This document shows, piece after piece, positions 52,375 to 59,034 of a stretch of 64,000 nucleotides of DNA. The notes beneath the pieces are model-generated. The model was not told where the DNA came from and made no database searches. It saw only the letters and a program-made list of their open reading frames with translations. Location of the stretch: contig NZ_JBEFNF010000002.1 of assembly GCF_040196175.1 (NCBI RefSeq), positions 62,001 through 126,000 of the forward strand, given 5' to 3'. Made by a program: the position numbers and the translations under genes. The first letter of the stretch is position 1, and every line of letters starts with the position of its first letter. Origin of the DNA: Halospina sp040196175. GTDB lineage: Bacteria; Pseudomonadota; Gammaproteobacteria; Pseudomonadales; Oleiphilaceae.

Positions 52375-52996
52375 CAGCGCCTCCGTGACCCATTCTGGCG
52401 TTGGCGGTTGAACTTCAGGGCACCGGTTACAAAACCCTGGTAGCCGGCGTGCAGCAGTCGGCGGCGGTTGCGCTTGACCGCTTTGAGTATAGCCTGTGCC
52501 GCGTCATCTGCGGAAGTGCGGAACAGCTTTTCGAAGTTGGCCTGGAGTGTGCCGGTGTCCTCGCCCATAAGCCCGGCCATGCTCTCATCCATGCGTGCCG
52601 TGCGGGCAATATTGGTCTTGATGCCACCGGGGTGTACGCAGGTGGCGGAAACACCGCTTTCTTCCATGTCCAGTTCCTGGCGCAGGGATTCGGTGAGGCT
52701 GCGGACCGCGAATTTGGTGGCGTTATAGGCGCTCATGCCCGGCTGGGCGAAGAGCCCGAAGATGCTGGAGGTGCTGATCACATGGCCTCCGCCCGGCGTT
52801 TGGCCACATTGACGCTCGCGTGGGTCACTTTCACGGCCTGTTGATCACACAGACGGACGGTTTCAGCCAGACCTTCCTCGTTCACATCACTGAGGGCCAG
52901 GTGGCAGCCCTCGGCTGCGAGCGCGCGAGACAGGGCCCGACCGATGCCGGACCCGGCACCGGTAATGGCGGCTACCTTGCCGGAAAAGGACCTCAT
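52374..52996 (-). pseudogene. Short-chain dehydrogenase/reductase gene with internal deletion and frameshift
   Basis: The gene begins well with MRSFSGKVAAITGAGSGIGRA (52996 downwards), the NAD-binding TGxxxGxG motif, and continues to about residue 68. There the frame shifts and the next codons fit the far side of the SDR core, PGGGHVISTSSIFGLFAQPG, with active-site Ser and the YxxxK motif (YNATKFAV). About 65-75 residues, including the NNAG motif, are missing between. Two frames are therefore needed: 52996 to 52778 and 52800 to 52374. It is probably a broken gene, or a sequencing or assembly error; 5' and 3' couplings to its neighbours are intact. Confidence 0.8.
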
Positions 52997-54546
52997 GCGG
53001 GCTGTTCCTCCAGGGGTGTTGTTGTGGTGGTTGTCTGGGCCTGACCTTGATCGCCAGCTTTGCCGACCTGGTAGGCGGAGGCGTCGAACTGACGGGTCTG
53101 GCGGCTGAAACGGAAGGTGAAGTCCGGCCACAGGACCACATTCTTGCCTGTCTCGGGGTGAATATACCAGCTGGTGCAGCCGCCATCATTCCAGATGGAA
53201 CCGCCGAGCCGGCTCTGCAAGCGCTTGTTATAGGCGTTCTGAAACGTTTCTTTCACGTCGACCCAGTCGATGTTCTTCTGTTCCATGGTGTGGATCGCAT
53301 CCATCACGTACTGGATCTGGGACTCGATCATATAGACCATGGAGTTGTGTCCCAGACCGGTGTTCGGGCCCATTACCATGAACAGGTTCGGGAAGCCGGC
53401 GATGGTGGCGCCCTTGTAGGCTTCGGGGCCATTCCGCCAGACCTCGTTCAGATCCTGCCCCTCGCGGCCCTGAATGAGCCCCTGCGGTACCGGGTCTGTG
53501 GATTTGAAACCGGTGCCGTAGATGAGCACATCGATTTCCCGGTGTTGGCCGTCGTTCGTCACGATGCCCGTTTCGGTAACCTCCTGGACCCCGTCGGTCA
53601 CCACTTCCACGTTGGGCTGTTGCAGCGCCGGATAGTAGTTATTTGACATCAACACCCTTTTACAGCCGAACTCGTAGTCCGGCGTAACCTTGCCCCGCAG
53701 TTCCGGGTCCTTGATCTGGCGGTGGATGTGGGAACGGGCCAGATAACGCGCGACTCTGAGTAGTTTGGGATTGATCAGCATGGGCACGATGCGGCTCTCC
53801 AGCATCCAGTACAGCGCCTTGCGTTCAAGCATCTGGGCTCTGGGCAGGCGTCGGAAGATACTGCGTTCGGTTTCGCTGATCTCACGGTCTGGTTTGGCCA
53901 TGATCCAGGGCGCGGAGCGTTGGAGCAGGTAGAGTTGGCCGGCTTCCTTCTGGACTTCGGGCACAAACTGGATGGCCGAAGCGCCGGTGCCGATGACGGC
54001 CACGCGCTTGCCGGTGAGGTCGTAGTTGTGATCCCAGTCCTGGGAGTGGAAAGCTTTGCCCTGGAAATTGTCCCTACCGGGAATGTTGGGGGAGGCGGGG
54101 ATCGACAGAGCGCCCATGCCGGAGACCAGCACACTGGCGGTGAAGTCGCGACCGTGATTGTCCTTCAGCTGCCAAAGGGCTTGGGCGTCATCCCAGCAGG
54201 CCTCGGTCAGGGCTGTGTTCAGGTGGATGTGGGGGCGAACCTGGTATTTGTCGGCACAGTGCTCCAGGTACTGTCGGATTTCCTCCTGAGGCGCAAACAT
54301 GCGTGTCCACTCGGGATTCGGCTCAAAGGAATAGGAGTAGACGTGGGACTGCACATCGCAGGCGCAGCCCGGATAGTGGTTCTGTCGCCAGGTACCGCCA
54401 ATGCCGCCGTCCTTTTCAAAGATCCGGAAGCTGTGCCGGCCTTCGCCCTTGAGTCGGATGGCCATGCCCAGCCCGGAGAAACCGGACCCGATGATGGCCA
54501 CCTGGGTGTGTTTGCTCGCGATGGTGCCATGTTGTTGTTGGGCCAT
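52993..54546 (-). CDS. Flavin-containing Baeyer-Villiger-type monooxygenase
   Basis: 517-residue FAD/NADPH monooxygenase. The FAD motif is GSGFSG (20-25), and the Baeyer-Villiger fingerprint FxGxxxHxxxWD is at 161-172 (FQGKAFHSQDWD); the NADPH motif GTGASA follows at 186-191. These enzymes insert oxygen next to a ketone to give an ester or lactone. The gene heads an operon with an SDR and a hydrolase, giving ketone to ester to acid and alcohol; long-chain alkane AlmA-type activity is an alternative. A 36-bp inverted repeat lies 22-57 bp upstream. Confidence 0.9.
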   Translation of the reverse strand: MAQQQHGTIASKHTQVAIIGSGFSGLGMAIRLKGEGRHSFRIFEKDGGIGGTWRQNHYPGCACDVQSHVYSYSFEPNPEWTRMFAPQEEIRQYLEHCADKYQVRPHIHLNTALTEACWDDAQALWQLKDNHGRDFTASVLVSGMGALSIPASPNIPGRDNFQGKAFHSQDWDHNYDLTGKRVAVIGTGASAIQFVPEVQKEAGQLYLLQRSAPWIMAKPDREISETERSIFRRLPRAQMLERKALYWMLESRIVPMLINPKLLRVARYLARSHIHRQIKDPELRGKVTPDYEFGCKRVLMSNNYYPALQQPNVEVVTDGVQEVTETGIVTNDGQHREIDVLIYGTGFKSTDPVPQGLIQGREGQDLNEVWRNGPEAYKGATIAGFPNLFMVMGPNTGLGHNSMVYMIESQIQYVMDAIHTMEQKNIDWVDVKETFQNAYNKRLQSRLGGSIWNDGGCTSWYIHPETGKNVVLWPDFTFRFSRQTRQFDASAYQVGKAGDQGQAQTTTTTTPLEEQPA

Positions 54547-54567
54547 GGGGTGTCTCCCTGCTTACGT

Positions 54568-54603
54568 GTATACAGTTGTCTACTAAAGTAGACGAATGTA
54601 TAC
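54568..54603. promoter_or_regulatory. 36-bp inverted repeat operator upstream of the monooxygenase
   Basis: GTATAC-N4-GTCTAC-TAAA-GTAGAC-N4-GTATAC reads as an inverted repeat of two 16-bp arms around TAAA, with two inner and two outer perfect hexamers. It lies 22 bp upstream of the monooxygenase ATG, in the promoter region. No regulator gene is adjacent, so the cognate protein is elsewhere. Confidence 0.75.
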
Positions 54604-54673
54604 CTGGATGTAAAGACTTTCATCGAAGAAAGTGACATTACCCAATGTAATTATAAGCAACGGTCTAGCCATT

Positions 54674-54693
54674 GGCACCCGGGACCGGGTGCC
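54674..54693 (-). terminator. GC-rich hairpin after speD
   Basis: A perfect 9-bp stem GGCACCCGG / CCGGGTGCC with a 2-base gap lies 20 bp downstream of the speD stop. No T-run follows, so it may be a terminator or an mRNA-end hairpin. Confidence 0.4.
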
Positions 54694-54713
54694 GGGTCAG
54701 CAGAGATAAGAGC

Positions 54714-55505
54714 TTACGGAAGGTTGCGGGAGTAGAAGATCTCCAGCATTTCTTTCTGCAGGCGCTGGTGGATCTCCTCGGCTTCCTGGTCGTCCAGGTC
54801 GGAGGCGTTCACGCCGAAGACATAGTTGTCGAGGTTGAACTCACGCAGGATCATCTTGGTATGGAACAGATTATCCTGATACACGTTCACGTCCAGCATC
54901 TGATATGCGGAGCGTGTGTCTTCAGTGAGGTAGTTCTGGATGGAACTCATTTCGTGATCGCTGTAGTGCTTCTTGCCGTTCACGTCTCGGGTGAAGCCAC
55001 GTACACGGTAGTCAACGGTGACAATGTCGGACTCAAAACTGTGGATCAGATAATTGAGTGCCTTAAGTGGCGAAATGAGGCCGCATGTGGAGACGTCGAT
55101 ATCCGCCCGGAAGGTGCTGATGCCCTCATAGGGGTGGCTTTCCGGGTAGGTGTGGACCGTTACATGGCTCTTGTCCAGATGGCCGACCAGGGTTTCTGGT
55201 AGCGGGCCCGGTGAGGCCTCGCCAGTGTTGCCTTCGGGGGCTTCCTCATGCTCGGCAATGAGCATGGTGACGCTGGCACCATGGGGGTCATAGTCCTGAT
55301 GGGCGATATTGAGGATATTGGCGCCGATGATCTTTACCACATCGGTGAGGATCTGGGTGAGGCGTTCGGCGTTGTACATTTCATCAATGTATTCGATGTA
55401 CGCCTGGCGCTGTTCCTCGGTGCGCGCGTAGCAGATGTCATAGATGTTGAAGCTGAGGGACTTGGTCAGGTTGTTGAAACCGTGAAGTTCCAGCTTGGAT
55501 TCCAT
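54714..55505 (-). CDS. speD: S-adenosylmethionine decarboxylase proenzyme
   Basis: 263 residues, close to E. coli SpeD (264) throughout. The self-cleavage site is LDKSHVTVHTYPESHP, where the serine (S113) becomes the pyruvoyl cofactor. It supplies decarboxylated SAM for spermidine synthesis. GGAGGGG precedes two candidate ATGs; 55505 gives better spacing, 55511 adds two residues. osmC and crp follow in the direction of the right-hand flank, as in Pseudomonas (crp/vfr-osmC-speD). Confidence 0.95.
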   Translation of the reverse strand: MESKLELHGFNNLTKSLSFNIYDICYARTEEQRQAYIEYIDEMYNAERLTQILTDVVKIIGANILNIAHQDYDPHGASVTMLIAEHEEAPEGNTGEASPGPLPETLVGHLDKSHVTVHTYPESHPYEGISTFRADIDVSTCGLISPLKALNYLIHSFESDIVTVDYRVRGFTRDVNGKKHYSDHEMSSIQNYLTEDTRSAYQMLDVNVYQDNLFHTKMILREFNLDNYVFGVNASDLDDQEAEEIHQRLQKEMLEIFYSRNLP

Positions 55506-55650
55506 CGGCATGCCCCTCCACTCTCTTGCACACAGTGCCGGTAAAGCCGCGTATTATGCCTGCGTCGCTCTGGGCTGAACACCATTGGTTTGCTCAGGGA
55601 TTTCCCGGACTGCTCCAGCCCTCTGTCACAAGAATGCGGATGCTTCTGCC

Positions 55651-55771
55651 GGTTTCAAAGGCTGCGGGATAACTGTCCGGGAATCGCCACAAGTACATCC
55701 ATGTAGGCTGCGCGGTGGCCATCCATGGCCACCGAGCGTCCCTCCAAGTCATCCCGTAGCCTTTGAACCCC
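55651..55771. repeat. Palindromic REP/MITE-like element
   Basis: Terminal arms GGTTTCAAAGGCTGCGGGAT (55651-55670) and its near-complement at 55753-55771 enclose two smaller palindromes: TACATCCATGTA and GGTGGCCATCCATGGCCACC. The whole is a 121-bp inverted structure that could fold into a long branched hairpin. It lies between speD and osmC and has no coding potential; this is the main content of the 317-bp gap there. Other copies were not seen in this window. Confidence 0.6.
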
Positions 55772-55822
55772 GAGTCCTGCAGGTAGCGCTAGCTCATTCC
55801 TTTGGCTCGAGCTCCTTGATCT

Positions 55823-56248
55823 CTATTCTTCATGAATAGTGTAGTCATGCGTGATCTCAACCCCGGCCTTCTCCAGCATGATCGAAGCCGAGCAGTACTG
55901 CTGGGCCGAGAGCTGGATGGCGCGGGCCACGCGTTTCTCGTTCAGATCTTGTCCGCTCACGTGGAAATGGATATGGATCCTCGTGAAGACAGAGGGCACT
56001 GCATCCGCGCGCTCGGCGGTGATTTCGGCGCGGCAGTCGGTGACGGTCTGGCGGGATTTCTGGAGGATGCTCATGACGTCGAAGGACGTGCAGCCGCCGA
56101 GCCCGACGAGCATCATCTCCATGGGCCGTGCGCCGTGGTTTTCACCGCCGTGGTCGGGCGGGCCGTCCAGCTGGATGTCATGGCCGGAGCCGGTGGTGGC
56201 TTTAAAGCTGGCGGCGCCAGTCCAGTTAATTGTGGTGTTCATGGCCAT
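55823..56248 (-). CDS. OsmC/Ohr-family protein (YhfA-like)
   Basis: 141-residue OsmC-fold protein. Two redox cysteines are visible, in GGCTSFDVMSIL and in QQYCSASIMLEK, as in peroxide-reducing OsmC/Ohr proteins. E. coli YhfA, encoded next to crp, is the closest named member; its function is not settled. The start is the ATG at 56248, with AAGGAG 12 bases upstream. It diverges from crp. Confidence 0.88.
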   Translation of the reverse strand: MAMNTTINWTGAASFKATTGSGHDIQLDGPPDHGGENHGARPMEMMLVGLGGCTSFDVMSILQKSRQTVTDCRAEITAERADAVPSVFTRIHIHFHVSGQDLNEKRVARAIQLSAQQYCSASIMLEKAGVEITHDYTIHEE

Positions 56249-56423
56249 AACAGCGGCAATCTCCTTCAGGGCTAGGAACCGCGAAGGCTACCACAGGCGG
56301 AAAACAAGAGGGTATCGCACCGGACGACGAACCCCTTGTGCTGTTCTATACTGAGTGCTATCAACAGGGAACTGCCCCAAGGGGCTGGAATGGAAACGTC
56401 AATAACAGAATCAGGATGCGATC

Positions 56424-57065
56424 ATGACCAGTATTGCCAGACCCGTCGACGACAAGACCAAGCACCTGGACTATTTCCTGTCACAGTGTCACCGACGGCG
56501 TTACCCGGCAAAAAGCACCATTATCTATGCCGGTGATAAAAGCGATTCGTTGTTCTACATCGTTAAGGGCTCCGTCACCGTCATTATCGAGGACGACGAC
56601 GGCCGCGAGATGATCATGGCCTACCTCAACGCCGGCGATTTCTTCGGCGAAATGGGCCTGTTCGACAACATGGACTCGCGCAGTGCCTGGGTGAAGGCCA
56701 AGACTGAGTGTGAAGTCGCTGAAATCAGCTACACGAAATTCCGTGAGATCTCCCAGGAAGACCCCAGGGTGCTGTATTTCATCGGCGAGCAGATGGCCTC
56801 GCGCCTGCGCCAGACCACTCGCAAAGTCGGCGATCTCGCCTTCCTCGACGTGACCGGCCGTGTGGCGCGTACCCTCCTCGACCTGTGCGAGGAGCCGGAC
56901 GCCATGACGCACCCGGATGGCATGCAGATCAAAATCACACGCCAGGAAATTGGCCGCATCGTGGGCTGCTCCCGCGAGATGGTGGGCCGTGTGCTGAAAA
57001 CACTCGAAGATCAGGGCCTGGTACAGGTATCCGGTAAAACCATGGTTGTCTACGGAACCCGATGA
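56424..57065 (+). CDS. crp: cAMP-activated global regulator CRP/Vfr
   Basis: 213 residues. Cyclic-nucleotide-binding domain with GEMGLFDNMDSRSAWVKAKT (R and S contacting the cAMP phosphate), a long dimerisation helix, and a C-terminal winged helix with ITRQEIGRIVGCSREMVGRVLKTLE. Arrangement and length are as in Vfr and E. coli CRP. It probably controls carbon use and, in Pseudomonas-like bacteria, virulence or motility. Its stop overlaps the start of the downstream GST gene. Confidence 0.96.
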   Translation: MTSIARPVDDKTKHLDYFLSQCHRRRYPAKSTIIYAGDKSDSLFYIVKGSVTVIIEDDDGREMIMAYLNAGDFFGEMGLFDNMDSRSAWVKAKTECEVAEISYTKFREISQEDPRVLYFIGEQMASRLRQTTRKVGDLAFLDVTGRVARTLLDLCEEPDAMTHPDGMQIKITRQEIGRIVGCSREMVGRVLKTLEDQGLVQVSGKTMVVYGTR

Positions 57066-57679
57066 TGAAAATCTACGAGATGAAAAAGGCGCCCAACCCG
57101 AGGCGCGTACGTATGTTCATGGCCGAGAAAGGCATCGTCGATCAGGCCGAATTCGTCGAGATGGATCTTCAGCAGGGCGAGAACCTGACCCCCGAATTCG
57201 CCGGGAAGAACCCGATGAAGAAAGTCCCTGTTCTGGAGCTCGACGACGGCACCTGTGTCTCAGAGACTATGGCCATCTGCCGCTACTTCGAGGAGCTGCA
57301 CCCTCAGCCGCCGCTACTGGGGAAGGATGCGCTGGACAAAGCCAAAGTGGAGCAGTGGCTTCGCTGGCTTGAGCTCTATTTCTTTATGCCTACCGGGATG
57401 TGTTTTCAGCATACCAGCGGTGTGTTCAAGGATCGCATGACGCCGATTCCAGAATGGGGCGAGGAATGCCGCAAGGGCGTCGAAAAGTTCATGCACTTTC
57501 TGAACAAACACCTGGAAGGGCGCGAGTTCATTGTGGGTGACCACTTCACGGCGGCGGATATCAGCGCTCTGTGTACCGTCGACTTTAATAAAGTGAACAG
57601 TATCGGCATCCAGCCCGATCAGACCAACCTCAAGGCCTGGTATGATCGTGTTTCCCAGCGCGAATCCGCAAGGGCCTGA
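57062..57679 (+). CDS. Glutathione S-transferase family protein
   Basis: 205 residues: an N-terminal thioredoxin-like domain with KKVPVLELDDGTCVSETMAICRYFEEL (cis-Pro and glutathione-binding E/S) and a C-terminal all-helical domain. The specific class and substrate are unknown. Two adjacent ATGs (57062 and 57065) overlap the crp stop, so translation is coupled to crp; this pairing is unusual for a regulator. Confidence 0.85.
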   Translation: MMKIYEMKKAPNPRRVRMFMAEKGIVDQAEFVEMDLQQGENLTPEFAGKNPMKKVPVLELDDGTCVSETMAICRYFEELHPQPPLLGKDALDKAKVEQWLRWLELYFFMPTGMCFQHTSGVFKDRMTPIPEWGEECRKGVEKFMHFLNKHLEGREFIVGDHFTAADISALCTVDFNKVNSIGIQPDQTNLKAWYDRVSQRESARA

Positions 57680-57692
57680 CAGAGCCGGCGCC

Positions 57693-57713
57693 CGCGCCTA
57701 CTGGGTAGGCGCG
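57693..57713. terminator. GC-rich hairpin between GST and globin genes
   Basis: CGCGCCTAC and GTAGGCGCG form a perfect 9-bp stem with a TGG loop, at the convergent 3' ends of the GST and truncated haemoglobin genes. It overlaps the globin stop codon. No T-run is seen. Confidence 0.45.
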
Positions 57714-58156
57714 GCTTCCGCCGGCACATCCACGATGTCCTCATGCAGCGGCACCAGCCGCTCCAGCAGCCGGTTCTGTGCCCAGGTGGGCACGCCTTCC
57801 TCTTCCATCGCTCGCACCAGCTGTTCCGCCAGGGCATTGAACTGGGTATCGGTCACACCTATGCCGGCGTGGATCGAACGCATGTCGTCACCACCATAGC
57901 GACAGGGGCCGCCGCTGAGCTGGCACAGCTGATCGCTCAGGTTGCGGTGGAATCGACGTACATCGATGCTTTTGAACTGGGCAGCGAGGCGCTCGTCATT
58001 GGCGATGCGGCCGAGCAGATCCTTGACGATGGTCTCGATGCCGGAGCGTTCACCCAGGGCCTGGTAGACGTCGGAAGACGACTCCTGGGCGTGGACAGGC
58101 ATCAGGATGAAGCCATTCAGAAGCAGCACGAGCAGGGCATGGCGATGGGCTTGCAT
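57698..58156 (-). CDS. Group 1 truncated haemoglobin with export signal
   Basis: 152 residues. A signal peptide (about 1-23, VHAQ cleavage) precedes a truncated globin of about 115 residues: VYQALGERSGIETIVKDLLGRIANDERLA, then LSDQLCQLSGGPCRYGG, and proximal His in DMRSIHAGIGV. Group 1 truncated globins bind O2 or NO; export to the periplasm is uncommon and suggests NO or O2 handling there, or binding of haem for sensing. It begins 2 bp after the DUF3034 stop, as the last gene of the four-gene operon. Confidence 0.85.
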   Translation of the reverse strand: MQAHRHALLVLLLNGFILMPVHAQESSSDVYQALGERSGIETIVKDLLGRIANDERLAAQFKSIDVRRFHRNLSDQLCQLSGGPCRYGGDDMRSIHAGIGVTDTQFNALAEQLVRAMEEEGVPTWAQNRLLERLVPLHEDIVDVPAEAAPTQ

Positions 58157-58158
58157 GA

Positions 58159-59034
58159 TCAGAAGCTCCCTTCAATGGAGAGATAAGCGCCGTCCTGGGA
58201 CTCCAGTCCGGCGATATCGCCCAGGTTCACGTAGGCGGCGGTGACCGTAAGGCGCCGGTCCGGGATCCAGGCGACGTAGAGGTCCCACCAGTCATTTTCC
58301 CGAGCCAAGCCCAGGTTGTCTGGTTTTTGACGGTATTCACCACCGACCAGCCAGTCACGACGCAGAAAAAGGCCAACGCTGGCTTCGGCGACTAGCTCGT
58401 GGCGGTCCCGCCCATCGCCACCGAAGCCCAGCAGGCCGCCCTGGTTGGCTCGAGTGGCACGAAGGGTGCTGTTGATCACGAGGTTGCGGTCAAAGGGGCC
58501 GGCGACGAAAAGTTTGCTGCCACTGAGGTAGATATCGGTGCCGGCGTCGTCCTCGGCGCCCACGGCTGCGGGAATTTCGGACACCCGGTGGCGCTTGTGC
58601 TGAGCGCCAAGACTCCACTGGCCATAGGGGCTGTAGATTACATCGCCAGCCAGGCGTGCCTTAAGCCCGAAGATGTCCTGTTTGAGATCCGTCTCCCCGA
58701 ACGGCAGTGCGAAGGCGAGCGTGTCCATTTCGAGCTCCTGGCGGGCAAAGCTTAGCTCGATCCGGTTACGCCAGTTAAACGCTACACTCTGGACATTGAG
58801 CGTATAGTCCTGAGTGTTGGCTCTGGAGAGGGCGACAGTGCCGCCCGATTCCTCGTCGCTGGCGTAGCCGGCCAGTGTCGCCCAGGGACTGATGCCGCCG
58901 CCGGCGCTGCCTTCAATGCTGGTTACGCCGCCGGTGCCCCAGAGGCGGCTTCCGGGGTCACTGGCAGCCGCTGGGCCCGCCAGTAATAAAAAACCAAAAA
59001 CCGTGAGATGCGTCTTCGGGTGGTCAAAGATCAT
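58159..59034 (-). CDS. DUF3034-family outer-membrane-type protein
   Basis: 291 residues with a signal peptide (about 1-24, cleaved near AAA-SDP) and a GGVTSIEGSAGGG signature at the mature N terminus, then alternating hydrophobic strands ending in F, typical of a beta-barrel. This matches DUF3034. Function is unknown. The start overlaps the previous gene's stop by 4 bp (ATGA). Confidence 0.8.
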   Translation of the reverse strand: MIFDHPKTHLTVFGFLLLAGPAAASDPGSRLWGTGGVTSIEGSAGGGISPWATLAGYASDEESGGTVALSRANTQDYTLNVQSVAFNWRNRIELSFARQELEMDTLAFALPFGETDLKQDIFGLKARLAGDVIYSPYGQWSLGAQHKRHRVSEIPAAVGAEDDAGTDIYLSGSKLFVAGPFDRNLVINSTLRATRANQGGLLGFGGDGRDRHELVAEASVGLFLRRDWLVGGEYRQKPDNLGLARENDWWDLYVAWIPDRRLTVTAAYVNLGDIAGLESQDGAYLSIEGSF

